Shown in pieces: positions 29,067-37,969 of a DNA stretch of 64,000 nucleotides. The stretch's first letter is position 1, and the number at the start of each line of letters is the position of its first letter. A program made the position numbers and the translations under genes. The notes under the pieces were generated by a model that worked only from the letters and a program-made list of their open reading frames with translations, did no database searches and was not told the DNA's origin. This stretch comes from Salinispora vitiensis (GTDB lineage Bacteria > Actinomycetota > Actinomycetes > Mycobacteriales > Micromonosporaceae): positions 2,673,818-2,737,817 of the forward strand of contig NZ_KB900388.1 of NCBI RefSeq assembly GCF_000378825.1. The letters run 5' to 3'.

Positions 29067-29165
29067 CGAACCGCCCAACGCGTCGCGTGGACGAGTGAGT
29101 GGGCCGGCGCACGCCCGGCAACACCCCGGCTCCGGGCGCCGCCGACCAGCCGGAAGAATGGCGGG

Positions 29166-30386
29166 GTGGACCTGGGACAGCTGGCGCGGCTGCGTACCCC
29201 CGCGGGGTCGGCAGCGCTGAAAGCGGCGACCGAGGTGGCCGGCGGTGACCCGCTGGCCGCGGCGACGGCGCTCCGCTCCGCCGGCTTCCCGGCCGACCTG
29301 GCCGCGGCGGCGCTGACCCAGGCCGAGCTGCGCCGTCGTGCAGTGGGCAAGTTCGGTCCGGTGGCCGCCGACATGTTCTTCACCCGGGCCGGCCTGGAGC
29401 AGGCCACCCGTCAAGTGGTGGCACGGCGCCGCGCCGAACGGGTGCGCGCCAGCGGCGTCCGCGCCCTGGCCGACCTCGGCTGCGGAATCGGCGCCGACGC
29501 GCTCGCCGCCGCCCGGGCCGGGATCCGGGTGTACGGGGTGGAGGCCGACCCGCTCACCGCCGCGACCGCCGCCGCGAACGCCGAGGCGACCGGCCTCGCC
29601 GAACGCTTTACCGTCACCCAGGGGGACGCGACCGCCTTCGATCTAAACCAGGTGGACGGGGTCTTCTGTGACCCTGCCCGCCGGGCCTCCGGTCGACGGA
29701 TCTTCGACCCGAACGCCTACTCCCCGCCGTGGGACTTCGTGCTCTCGCTGGCCGAACGGGTGCCGCGGACGGTCGTCAAGGTGGCACCCGGCCTGGACCA
29801 CGCACTGATCCCACCCGGCGCGGAGGCGGAGTGGGTCAGCGTCAACGGCGACCTGGTCGAGGCCGCCCTGTGGTGCGGCGAGTTCGCGACGGTGACCCGC
29901 CGGGCGACCGTGCTGCGGGAAGAGCCGCCGACCGACCCCGCCGGCCAGGTCGGACCCGCCACGAAGGCGCACGAGCTGACCAGCTCCCGCGTCGCCGAGG
30001 CCCCGGTCGGGCCGGTCCGCCGCTACGTCTACGACCCGGACCCGGCGGTGGTCCGCGCGCACCTCGTCGCCGAGCTGGCCGGCGCCCTCGACGCCACGCT
30101 CGCCGACCCGACAATCGCCTACCTGTACGCCGACACTCCCACCCCGACCCCCTTCGCCCGCTGCCTGGAGATCACCGACGTACTGCCGTTCTCGCTGAAG
30201 CGGCTTCGGGCCCTGCTGCGCGAGCGGCGGGTCGGCCGGGTGGAGATCCGCAAGCGGGGTTCGGCCCTCGAGCCGGAGCAGCTCCGCCGCGACCTGCGGT
30301 TGACCGGCGACCAGCCGGCCAGCCTCGTGCTGACCCGGGTGGACGGCGCCCCCACGGTGCTGATCTGCCGTCCGGCCACCAGCTAG
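29166..30386 (+). CDS. SAM-dependent methyltransferase with THUMP-like domain
   Basis: 406 residues starting at GTG. The N-terminal helical part includes KFGPVAADMFFTRAGLEQAT. The class I methyltransferase core follows: motif I LADLGCGIGADALA near residue 100, GVEADPLTAA, and VDGVFCDPARRASGRR with the DPAR catalytic-site segment. The C-terminal portion has the THUMP-like region (KRGSALEPEQLRRDL). This is a known actinobacterial family of probable RNA methyltransferases; the target is unknown. Divergent from groES. Confidence 0.88.
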   Translation: MDLGQLARLRTPAGSAALKAATEVAGGDPLAAATALRSAGFPADLAAAALTQAELRRRAVGKFGPVAADMFFTRAGLEQATRQVVARRRAERVRASGVRALADLGCGIGADALAAARAGIRVYGVEADPLTAATAAANAEATGLAERFTVTQGDATAFDLNQVDGVFCDPARRASGRRIFDPNAYSPPWDFVLSLAERVPRTVVKVAPGLDHALIPPGAEAEWVSVNGDLVEAALWCGEFATVTRRATVLREEPPTDPAGQVGPATKAHELTSSRVAEAPVGPVRRYVYDPDPAVVRAHLVAELAGALDATLADPTIAYLYADTPTPTPFARCLEITDVLPFSLKRLRALLRERRVGRVEIRKRGSALEPEQLRRDLRLTGDQPASLVLTRVDGAPTVLICRPATS

Positions 30387-30395
30387 CGTGATGGG

Positions 30396-30878
30396 GTGGC
30401 ACGACGACAGGTCACGCCGGCGACCACGCTGCTGGACAAGCGGAAAGTCAGCTACCGCACCCATCCGTACGACGTCCCGGCGGACACCCCGAACTACGGA
30501 GCGCTTGTCGCGGCGACGCTCGGCCTGCCGGCGGACCGCGTGTTCAAGTCACTGGTGGCCGCGGTCGATGGCGCGCTCACCATCGCGGTCGTCCCGGTGA
30601 CCGGGGAACTCGGCCTCAAAGCCCTGTCCGCCGCGGTGGGCGCCAAACGGGCTGTGCTGGCCGACCGGGCGACGGCCGAGCGTGCCACCGGGTACGTGCG
30701 CGGCGGCATCAGTCCACTAGGACAGCGGCGCAACCTGCCGACCGTGCTCGACGAAAGCGCCCTGCACCACGAGACCATTTACGTCTCGGCTGGCCGCCGG
30801 GGGCTCCAGCTGGAACTGGCCCCGCAGGACTTGGTCGCCCTCACCAACGCCCGAACGGCACGGGTCGCCGCCACCTAG
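30396..30878 (+). CDS. ybaK: YbaK-type aminoacyl-tRNA deacylase
   Basis: 160 residues of the YbaK/EbsC family, which removes Cys mischarged on tRNA-Pro. Seen: ADTPNYGALVAATLGLPADRVFKSLV, conserved Lys in VFKSL, VVPVTGELGLKALSAAVGAKRA and RGGISPLGQRRNLPTVLDESAL, all typical. 10 bp after the methyltransferase gene on the same strand, so probably in one operon. It ends 56 bp from the convergent ABC permease. Confidence 0.93.
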   Translation: MARRQVTPATTLLDKRKVSYRTHPYDVPADTPNYGALVAATLGLPADRVFKSLVAAVDGALTIAVVPVTGELGLKALSAAVGAKRAVLADRATAERATGYVRGGISPLGQRRNLPTVLDESALHHETIYVSAGRRGLQLELAPQDLVALTNARTARVAAT

Positions 30879-30933
30879 ACCCGCGGCCAACCCGCCCAGG
30901 ACTGTCCGCGAGTGGACCGGCGACCGGCCTGGC

Positions 30934-31677
30934 TCAGTCACGTCGGGTCATGATGTGCAGGGTGGCGGCGAAGCCGAGGGCGCACCACGCGGCTAGGACC
31001 GCGTACGGCGCGGCCGGGACGCCCGCCGGGCCGGCGGTGAGGGAGTCGCGGACCACCTGCGCCATGTGCTGGAACGGCAGCACCTGGTGGATCGTCTGCA
31101 GCCACTCCGGGAGCCGGTCGGCGGGGAAGTTGATCGGCGAGAACATCAACGCGATGAAGACGATGAGCTGGGTGACCATGTTCGTCACCGGTGGCGCGGC
31201 CGCGTAGGCGATCGCGAGGCCGACGGTGGTCGCGGCGAGCGCGACCAGGACCGCGGCGGGTACGGCCAGCCAGCTCACCCGCAGGGTGAGATCGAAACGC
31301 AGTACCGCGACCAGTAGCCCGAGGAGCAGTCCCGGCGCCCCGACGACCAACCAGGTGGTGACCTCCGAGAGCACCACCGCGGTCCGCGGTACGGGCAGTG
31401 TCTGGTGGTAGGTGAAGGTGCCCTCGGTCTTCGCGGTGGCGACCAGTTGCGGTGCCATCACCATGCCGATCGTGATCAGACCCAGGGTCGGCGCCCCGGT
31501 GGCGAGGTAGCGCGCGGTGGCCGGGTCGATCTGCGGCAGCAGGAAGGCGAACCCGAGGACGATCCCCACCGAGAGGAAGATCTGGACGACCAGCACCAGC
31601 GAGAGCAGGTAGCGCAGCCGGATCGCCGACCAGCGCAGCAGGAGCAGGTAGCTACGGAACCAGTGTCGCATCGACAT
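30934..31677 (-). CDS. ABC-2 type transporter permease
   Basis: 247 residues with six predicted membrane helices (first at SLVLVVQIFLSVGIVLGFAF, later MVMAPQLVATAKTEGTFTYHQTLPV). This is the ABC-2 exporter permease pattern, including the loop after helix 2. Overlaps the upstream ATPase gene by 26 bp. Exports an unknown compound, probably a drug or antibiotic-like substance given the linked TetR regulator. Confidence 0.88.
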   Translation of the reverse strand: MSMRHWFRSYLLLLRWSAIRLRYLLSLVLVVQIFLSVGIVLGFAFLLPQIDPATARYLATGAPTLGLITIGMVMAPQLVATAKTEGTFTYHQTLPVPRTAVVLSEVTTWLVVGAPGLLLGLLVAVLRFDLTLRVSWLAVPAAVLVALAATTVGLAIAYAAAPPVTNMVTQLIVFIALMFSPINFPADRLPEWLQTIHQVLPFQHMAQVVRDSLTAGPAGVPAAPYAVLAAWCALGFAATLHIMTRRD

Positions 31678-32563
31678 TTGCCTCCGGGTTCGCGGTCAGG
31701 GTGAGGTAGAACTCTTCGAGGCCGACGGGGTTGAGCGAGAAGTGGCTGGTCACCGACGCCGCCCAGGCCACCGCGAGCTGCGCGTGCTCCGCGGCGAGGG
31801 TGATGGTGAGCCGGTCGCCCGCCCGTCTGGTGCGCAGCGCCCAGGCCGGCACCGTCGGTGCGGCGGTCCCGCTCACCTCCAGGCGCAGCTGTCGGTCCGG
31901 GGCCAGCGCGGCCGGCGGGCCGGTGGCGGTGACCCGGCCGCGGTCGAGGATCACCACCGTGTCGATCACCCGTTCGGCCTCGGCGATGTTGTGGGTGACC
32001 AGGACGACCCCGTGCCCCGCCGCGGCCAGTTCCCGAACCTGCGCCCAGAGCAGGCGCCGGCGGGCCGGGTCCACGTCGTTGGTGGGTTCGTCCAACATGA
32101 CCAGCCGGCCCGGCTGGACGACCGCCATGCAGAACGCGGTGAGCCGCCGCACCCCGCCGGAGAGGCGTTCGCCGGGCTGGTCCGCCCACTGCTCAATGTC
32201 CAGGGCGGCGAGCAGTTCGGTTGTCCGGCGTCGCACCGCCCGGCGGTGACCACCGCGGATTCGGCCGATGCTCTCGATCGCCTGGCGGACGGTGACACCG
32301 GTGAGTGGGGCGTGGGCCTGCGGCTGGAACGAGCAGACCGAGCGCGCCCAGGCGGGTTCGGCGACCGGGTCGCGGCCGAGCAGGGTGATCGTGCCGCCGG
32401 TCGGTCGAGCCAGGCCGACGACCTGGTTCAGCAGGGTGGTCTTGCCGGCGCCGTTGTGTCCGAGCAGGCCGAGGAGTTCGCCGCCGGCCACCGCCAGGCT
32501 GATGCTGTCGTTGGCGCGCACTCCACGGCGATAGACCTTGGTCAGGTTGTCGATGTACAGCAT
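31652..32563 (-). CDS. ABC transporter ATP-binding protein (exporter type)
   Basis: 303 residues. Walker A GHNGAGKTTL near residue 35, a signature LSGGVRRLTAF (less typical than LSGGQ), Walker B VMLDEPTNDVDP and H-loop LVTHNI. About 90 C-terminal residues past the ATPase core resemble the accessory domain of drug-exporter ATPases. Divergent from tetR, 85 bp apart, with operator-like repeats between. Confidence 0.92.
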   Translation of the reverse strand: MLYIDNLTKVYRRGVRANDSISLAVAGGELLGLLGHNGAGKTTLLNQVVGLARPTGGTITLLGRDPVAEPAWARSVCSFQPQAHAPLTGVTVRQAIESIGRIRGGHRRAVRRRTTELLAALDIEQWADQPGERLSGGVRRLTAFCMAVVQPGRLVMLDEPTNDVDPARRRLLWAQVRELAAAGHGVVLVTHNIAEAERVIDTVVILDRGRVTATGPPAALAPDRQLRLEVSGTAAPTVPAWALRTRRAGDRLTITLAAEHAQLAVAWAASVTSHFSLNPVGLEEFYLTLTANPEANVDATLVP

Positions 32564-32574
32564 GAGAACTCCGA

Positions 32575-32624
32575 ATACCGACTAGTATCTGGATACCGAA
32601 CGGTATGCAAGTACCGGAGCGTAT
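32575..32624. promoter_or_regulatory. Three phased operator-like sites between the ABC exporter and tetR
   Basis: Three 14-bp sites start exactly 18 bp apart: ATACCG-AC-TAGTAT (32575-32588), the perfect palindrome ATACCG-AA-CGGTAT (32593-32606) and GTACCG-GA-GCGTAT (32611-32624). They fill the 85-bp divergent gap, so the TetR protein probably controls both directions. Dyads of about this size are common for TetR-family operators. Confidence 0.8.
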
Positions 32625-32648
32625 GTCAATGGGGTAGGTTCGGTACCC

Positions 32649-33239
32649 ATGGCGGAACGACTCACCCGGGCGCAGCGACAGGAACTCACTCGGGCCCGCC
32701 TACTGGACGCCGCGGAGGCCCGATTCGGCGACCGCGGCATTCACCAGACCTCACTGGATGAGATCGCCGCCTCCGTCGGCCTCACCAAGGGCGCCATCTA
32801 CGCGAACTTCAGCAGCAAGAACGACCTCATCGCGGCGATCCTGGAGCGCAAGGTCGGCAGCCACGAAGAACCGCTCCCGATCCAGTCCCTGGCCACCTGG
32901 GCGGCCCGCCTCGGCGACAGCTTTGAGTCCAACGCGGATCGCGCTGAGACGCGCCGCTTCGCACTGGCGCTCATCGAGTTCTGGCTCCACGGCATGCGTA
33001 ACGAACCCACCCGAGCACTCCTGGCCCAGTGGCTCCGGACCGCCCGCGAAGCCAACGCCCAGGACGCCGCCACCCTGACCGGCGCCGACCTCCCCCTCCC
33101 CGTCGACCAGCTGGCCACCCTGCTCCTGGCGCTCGACATCGGTGTCGGCCTCCAACGCCTACTGGACCCCGAGGCGGTACCGGCCGAGGTCTACACCGCC
33201 GGCGTCGAGGCGATTCTGGGGCGCGAACACCCGAAGTGA
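32649..33239 (+). CDS. TetR-family transcriptional regulator
   Basis: 196 residues. The N-terminal TetR helix-turn-helix covers residues 14-60 (DEIAASVGLTKGAIYANFSSKNDLI), and the rest is a helical ligand-binding/dimer domain. Divergent from the ABC exporter operon, with three operator-like sites in the gap; the expected role is to repress the exporter until a ligand binds. The ligand is unknown. Confidence 0.93.
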   Translation: MAERLTRAQRQELTRARLLDAAEARFGDRGIHQTSLDEIAASVGLTKGAIYANFSSKNDLIAAILERKVGSHEEPLPIQSLATWAARLGDSFESNADRAETRRFALALIEFWLHGMRNEPTRALLAQWLRTAREANAQDAATLTGADLPLPVDQLATLLLALDIGVGLQRLLDPEAVPAEVYTAGVEAILGREHPK

Positions 33240-33245
33240 CCCCAC

Positions 33246-33263
33246 CCCGGTGACCACACCGGG
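33246..33263 (+). terminator. Hairpin after tetR
   Basis: CCCGGTG-ACCA-CACCGGG, perfect 7-bp arms with a four-base loop, 7 bp past the tetR stop codon. Confidence 0.6.
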
Positions 33264-33309
33264 CAAGGACACGGCAGACCGGGCCCCGTCACAGCCCAGA
33301 GACCACGAC

Positions 33310-33398
33310 GTTGCCGAATTGTTACTGCCGGCAACAAACTCATGACCTCGCCACTCTTGTGTCGTCCAGGGATCGCGGAATACGTTGCCGGGCACAAC
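33310..33398. promoter_or_regulatory. GTTGCCG/CGGCAAC repeats upstream of the sugar ABC operon
   Basis: A dyad with GTTGCCG (33310-33316) and CGGCAAC (33329-33335), and a second imperfect palindrome GTTGCCGGGCACAAC at 33384-33398. Both lie within 130 bp before the binding-protein start. They are candidates for operators of the ROK regulator encoded at the operon's end. Inferred from repetition and position. Confidence 0.5.
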
Positions 33399-33438
33399 AA
33401 ACCATCCCCCAATCCCCCACCTGGAAAGGACCCTGCAG

Positions 33439-34521
33439 ATGCGCAAGGGTTTCCTCGCCGCTGCCACCGTCGGCCTCCTGGCCACCGGCAGCATGGCGGC
33501 CTGTGGCGACAACGAGGAGTCGGCCGGCAAGACCCCCAAGGTCGGCGTGATCCTCCCGGACAGCAAGTCCTCCGCCCGCTGGGAGGGCGCGGACCGCAAG
33601 TTTCTGGAGGAGGCCTTCAAGGAGGCCGGCGTCGAGGCCGACATCCAGAACGCGCAGGGCGACAAGACCCAGTTCCAGACCATCGCCGACCAAATGATCA
33701 CCCAGGGGGTCACCGCCCTGATGATCGTCAACCTGGACTCCGGCACCGGCAAGGCCGTCCTCGACAAGGCCAAGTCGCAGGGAGTCGCCACCATCGACTA
33801 CGACCGCCTGACCCTCGGTGGCTCGGCGGAGTACTACGTCAGCTTCGACAACGAGGCCGTCGGCAAGCTCCAGGGCGAAGGCCTGATCAAGTGCCTCACC
33901 GACGGCGGCGTGCAGAACCCGTCGATCGTGTACCTGAACGGCGCGCCGACCGACAACAACGCCACCCTGTTCAAGAACGGCTACGACTCGGTCCTCAAGC
34001 CCAAGTTCGACGCCGGCGAGTACCAGCAGGTCGCGGACGACTCCGTACCGGACTGGGACAACGCGCAGGCCGCCACCATCTTCGAGCAGCAGCTCACCGA
34101 ATCCGGCGGCAAGATCGACGGAGTGCTCGCGGCGAACGATGGGATCGGCAACGCCGCCATCTCGGTGCTGAAAAAGAACAAGCTCAACGGCAAGGTCCCG
34201 GTCACGGGTCAGGACGCCACCCCGCAGGGCCTACAGAACATCCTCGCCGGTGACCAGTGCATGACCGTCTACAAGGCGATCAAGCAGGAGGCCCAGGCCG
34301 CCGCCGAACTGGCCATCTCGCTGGCCAAGGGAGAGCGGAAGGAGACCGGCCAGACCGTCACGGACCCGGAGAGCGGCCGGGACGTACCCGCCGTACTGCT
34401 CACCCCCCAGGCGATCTACAAGGAGAACGTCAAGGACGTCATCGCCGACGGCTTCGTAACCAAGGACGAGGTCTGCACCGACGCGTACGCCGAACTCTGC
34501 GCGAGCGCCGGCATCAGCTGA
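33439..34521 (+). CDS. xylF: Sugar ABC transporter substrate-binding lipoprotein (xylose/ribose type)
   Basis: 360 residues. A lipoprotein signal with lipobox MAAC leads into a periplasmic-binding-protein fold: KVGVILPDSKSSARWEGADRK-type N-terminus, IADQMITQGVTALMIVNLDS, and VPVTGQDATPQGLQNILAGDQCMTVYK, closest to D-xylose-binding XylF proteins. The ATG at 33439 is chosen because GAAAGGA precedes it; an in-frame start further upstream would add a stretch unlike a signal peptide. First gene of a binding protein-ATPase-permease-ROK operon. Confidence 0.9.
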   Translation: MRKGFLAAATVGLLATGSMAACGDNEESAGKTPKVGVILPDSKSSARWEGADRKFLEEAFKEAGVEADIQNAQGDKTQFQTIADQMITQGVTALMIVNLDSGTGKAVLDKAKSQGVATIDYDRLTLGGSAEYYVSFDNEAVGKLQGEGLIKCLTDGGVQNPSIVYLNGAPTDNNATLFKNGYDSVLKPKFDAGEYQQVADDSVPDWDNAQAATIFEQQLTESGGKIDGVLAANDGIGNAAISVLKKNKLNGKVPVTGQDATPQGLQNILAGDQCMTVYKAIKQEAQAAAELAISLAKGERKETGQTVTDPESGRDVPAVLLTPQAIYKENVKDVIADGFVTKDEVCTDAYAELCASAGIS

Positions 34522-34626
34522 CCTCCGCCGTGGCCGTCGCCCGGCACGGGCCACCCCGTGCCGGGCGACGTGTCGCCGCATCCGGTGGTACGACGATCTC
34601 CCCTCACGTGCGTTAAGGAGTCCCCC

Positions 34627-35442
34627 GTGTCCGCGACCCCCCTGCTGGAGCTGCGCGGGATCGACAAAAGCTTCGGTCCCGTCCAGGTCCTGCGTGATGT
34701 CGCTCTCTCCGCCTATCCCGGACAGGTGACCGCGCTGGTCGGCGACAACGGCGCCGGTAAGTCCACCCTGGTCAAGTGCATCAGCGGCATCTACCCGACC
34801 GACGCCGGTGAGTTCCTCTTCAACGGCCACCCGGTGAGCATCCACAACCCCCGCGACGCCGCCGCACTCGGCATCGAGGTCGTCTACCAGGACCTCGCGC
34901 TCTGCGACAACCTCGACATCGTGCAGAACATGTTCCTCGGCCGGGAGAAGCGGCACGGCCTCGTGCTCGACGAGCCGACCATGGAGCAGATGGCGGCGGA
35001 CACCCTCGCCGGGCTCTCCGTCCGCACCGTCAAGTCGCTTCGCCAGCAGGTTTCCAGCCTCTCCGGAGGCCAACGGCAGACCGTGGCGATCGCCAAGGCG
35101 GTGCTCTGGAACAGCAAGGTCGTCATCCTGGACGAGCCGACCGCCGCGCTCGGGGTCGCGCAGACCGCACAGGTGCTCGAGTTGGTTCGCCGGCTGGCCG
35201 ACAACGGCCTCGCGGTCGTACTCATCTCCCACAACATGAACGATGTCTTCGCCGTCTCCGACCGGATCGCCGCGCTCTACCTGGGCCAGATGGTCGCCCA
35301 GGTGAAGACCACCGACATCACCCACGCCCAGATCGTTGAGCTGATCACCGCCGGCCGCTCCGGTGCGCTCGGGCTCAACGCGGGCAACGGATCGAACGAC
35401 ACCGGCGGGGAGCCCGCCGCCGCCCCGGGAGCCGCCCGATGA
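34627..35442 (+). CDS. Sugar ABC transporter ATP-binding protein, single ABC domain
   Basis: 271 residues starting at GTG with AAGGAG 6 bp upstream. Walker A GDNGAGKST, signature SLSGGQRQTVAIAKA, Walker B VILDEPTAALG, and H-loop LISHNM are all present. It has one ABC module, unlike the double-module XylG/RbsA ATPases of enterobacteria; single-module versions are known in actinobacterial sugar systems. It would work as a homodimer with the adjacent permease. Confidence 0.92.
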   Translation: MSATPLLELRGIDKSFGPVQVLRDVALSAYPGQVTALVGDNGAGKSTLVKCISGIYPTDAGEFLFNGHPVSIHNPRDAAALGIEVVYQDLALCDNLDIVQNMFLGREKRHGLVLDEPTMEQMAADTLAGLSVRTVKSLRQQVSSLSGGQRQTVAIAKAVLWNSKVVILDEPTAALGVAQTAQVLELVRRLADNGLAVVLISHNMNDVFAVSDRIAALYLGQMVAQVKTTDITHAQIVELITAGRSGALGLNAGNGSNDTGGEPAAAPGAAR

Positions 35443-36701
35443 CCAGCACCGCCCTCCCCGACCAGGAATCCGTGGCCACCCCCGCCGCCGTGCCCACCCT
35501 CACCAGCCACGTGCGCGGCTACCTCAGCCGGGTGCGCGGCGGGGAGATCGGTGCCCTACCCGCCGTCCTCGGCCTGATCGTGCTCTGCACCGTCTTCGCG
35601 ATCATGCGGCCGTCCTTCCTCACCACCGCCAACTTCGCCAACCTGTTCACCCAGGGGGCAGCGGTCACGCTGATCGCCATGGGGCTGGTCTTCGTCCTGC
35701 TGCTCGGCGAGATCGATCTCTCCGCCGGCTTCGCCAGCGGAGTCTGTGCCGCGGTGCTGGCCAACGTGGTCACCGTCCTCGGCTACCCGTGGTACGTCGC
35801 GGTGCTCGCCGCTGTGCTCACCGGAGTGTTGATCGGCAGCGTGCTCGGCATGCTGGTCGCGAAGATCGGCATTCCGTCCTTCGTGGTCACCCTCGCCGGC
35901 TTCCTCGCCTTCCAGGGCATCGTGCTGCTGCTGATGGAGGAGGGCAGGAACATCTCGGTCCGCGACCCGGTGCTGGTGGCGATCGCGAACCGCAACCTGC
36001 CACCGGCTCTCGGCTGGGCCCTGGCCGGGCTCGCCGTCGCCGGCTACGCCGCTGTCCAGACGATGCGGTACCGCAACCGTGCGGCCCGGGGCCTGGTCAC
36101 CGACCCGCGCACCGTGGTCCTCGCCCGGGTCGTCGGGCTGGCCGCCGTACTCGGCACGACGGTCTACCTCCTCAACCAGGAACGCAGCTTCAACGTCCTG
36201 ATCAATTCACTCAAGGGCGTACCGATCGTGGTGCCGCTGATCGCGGTACTGCTGATCGCCGGGACCTTCGTACTGCGGCGCACCAGCTACGGCCGGCACA
36301 TCTATGCGGTCGGCGGCAACAAGGAAGCAGCCCGCCGAGCCGGCATCAACGTCGACCGGATCCGCATCTCCGTCTTCGTGATCTGCTCCGCGATGGCCGC
36401 GATCGGCGGCATTGTCGCCGCCAGCCGGGCCAACTCGGTCGACCCGAACACCGGTGGCAGTAACGTACTGCTCTACGCCGTCGGCGCAGCGGTAATCGGT
36501 GGCACCAGCCTCTTCGGTGGCAAGGGTCGGGTCCTCGACGCGGTGCTCGGCGGTGCGGTCGTGGCCGTGATCGACAATGGGATGGGTCTGATGGGCTACA
36601 GCTCGGGGGTCAAGTACGTGGTAACCGGGGTGGTCCTACTCCTCGCCGCCAGTGTGGACGCGCTGTCCCGGCGCCGGGCCGCCGCCAGCGGCGGCCGCTG
36701 A
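35439..36701 (+). CDS. Sugar ABC transporter permease (XylH/RbsC type)
   Basis: 420 residues with about ten or more membrane helices, including MGLVFVLLLGEIDLSAGFASG and IPSFVVTLAGFLAFQGIVLL, typical of branched sugar permeases, and YAVGGNKEAARRAGINVDRI near the C-terminal part. Its ATG overlaps the ATPase stop (ATGA). Longer than RbsC (about 320), like XylH. Confidence 0.9.
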   Translation: MTSTALPDQESVATPAAVPTLTSHVRGYLSRVRGGEIGALPAVLGLIVLCTVFAIMRPSFLTTANFANLFTQGAAVTLIAMGLVFVLLLGEIDLSAGFASGVCAAVLANVVTVLGYPWYVAVLAAVLTGVLIGSVLGMLVAKIGIPSFVVTLAGFLAFQGIVLLLMEEGRNISVRDPVLVAIANRNLPPALGWALAGLAVAGYAAVQTMRYRNRAARGLVTDPRTVVLARVVGLAAVLGTTVYLLNQERSFNVLINSLKGVPIVVPLIAVLLIAGTFVLRRTSYGRHIYAVGGNKEAARRAGINVDRIRISVFVICSAMAAIGGIVAASRANSVDPNTGGSNVLLYAVGAAVIGGTSLFGGKGRVLDAVLGGAVVAVIDNGMGLMGYSSGVKYVVTGVVLLLAASVDALSRRRAAASGGR

Positions 36702-36749
36702 CCGGGCCCCGACGCCGCCCGCCACCGCACTGAGGAGCAGTACGCCGCG

Positions 36750-37931
36750 ATGCGCGCAGGACCGAGCCAGGACGAGATCCGTCGGCAGAACCTCGGAGCG
36801 CTGCTGCGGTACGTCCACATGCACGGGGCGACGTCCCGGGCCGAGCTGACCACCACGCTGGGGCTGAACCGCAGCACCATCGGCGCACTCACCACCGACC
36901 TCGCCGCGGCCGGCCTGGTGAGCGAGGGGGCGCCGAAGGAAACCGGCCGGGCCGGACGACCGTCGCTGGTCGTCCGGCCCGAGTCGGCCCGGGTGCACGC
37001 GTACGCGTACAGCATCGAGGTGGACCGGCTGCGGGCCGCGCGGATCGGGCTCGGCGGCGGGGTGCTCGACCGGCGGGAACTGGCGCGTCCGCGCGGCATC
37101 ACCGCCGCCGAGGCCGCGCCGTTGCTAGCCCGGGCGGCGCGGGAGATGCAACAGTCCGTGCCCGCCGACGCGATCTGTGTCGGCGCGGGCGTCGCCGTCT
37201 GCGGCCTGGTCCGTCGGGACGACGGACTGGTCCGGCTCGGCCCCACGCTGGGCTGGGTGGACGAGCCGATCGGTACGGCAATCGGTGCCGAGCTGGGGCC
37301 GGACGTTCCAGTCGTCGTCGGCAACGTCGCCGACATGGCGGCCTTCGCCGAACACACCCGCGGCGCCGCCACCGGCTGCGACAACCTGATCTATCTGTAC
37401 GGCGATGTCGGCGTCGGCGCCGGCATCATCGCCGGTGGGCGTCGGCTGACCGGACACGGCGGCTACGGCGGCGAGGTCGGACACATGGTGGTCCGGCGGG
37501 ACGGCACCCGCTGCGAGTGTGGGTCACGCGGCTGCTGGGAGACGGAGATCGGCGAGCACGGGCTGCTGCAGGCCGCCGGCCGCTCCGACATCCAGGGCCG
37601 GGACGCGGTGCTGGCCGTCTTCGAGGCCGCCGACCGGGGCGACGCCCGAGCCCAGACCGCGGTCCGCAACGCCGGCGACTGGCTCGGCTTCGGCGTGGCC
37701 AACCTCGTCAACATTTTCAACCCGGAGTTGGTCATCTTCGGCGGTGCCATGCGGGACCTCTACCTGGCCGCCGCCGCCCAGGTGCGCAGCCGACTCAACG
37801 CCAGCGCCCTGCCCGCCTGTGTGGAACACGTCCGGCTGCGAACCCCCGAACTCGGCGACGACGCCGCCCTGATCGGCGCGGCCGAGCTCGCCTTCGAACG
37901 GCTCCTCGCCGACCCGCTCGACGTCAGCTGA
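36750..37931 (+). CDS. ROK-family transcriptional regulator
   Basis: 393 residues. The N-terminal winged helix (ATSRAELTTTLGLNRSTIGALTTDL) is followed by a ROK sugar-kinase-like domain with the Cys zinc motif CECGSRGCWE and the sugar-binding segment GGYGGEVGHMVV. XylR/NagC-like regulators of this type control sugar uptake. 48 bp after the permease gene with GAGGAG upstream. Expected to repress the sugar ABC operon and to respond to a sugar. Confidence 0.9.
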   Translation: MRAGPSQDEIRRQNLGALLRYVHMHGATSRAELTTTLGLNRSTIGALTTDLAAAGLVSEGAPKETGRAGRPSLVVRPESARVHAYAYSIEVDRLRAARIGLGGGVLDRRELARPRGITAAEAAPLLARAAREMQQSVPADAICVGAGVAVCGLVRRDDGLVRLGPTLGWVDEPIGTAIGAELGPDVPVVVGNVADMAAFAEHTRGAATGCDNLIYLYGDVGVGAGIIAGGRRLTGHGGYGGEVGHMVVRRDGTRCECGSRGCWETEIGEHGLLQAAGRSDIQGRDAVLAVFEAADRGDARAQTAVRNAGDWLGFGVANLVNIFNPELVIFGGAMRDLYLAAAAQVRSRLNASALPACVEHVRLRTPELGDDAALIGAAELAFERLLADPLDVS

Positions 37932-37932
37932 A

Positions 37933-37969
37933 CCCGGTCCCCGGGTGGACTGATCGGCGTGGGGATCAG
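37933..37969. terminator. Convergent terminator region between ROK and the 84-residue gene
   Basis: Two short stems, ACCCGG-TCC-CCGGGT (37933-37947) and TGATC-N8-GATCA (37952-37969), in the gap between convergent genes. The first is the better hairpin. The second runs 4 bp into the 84-residue gene's end. Confidence 0.45.
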
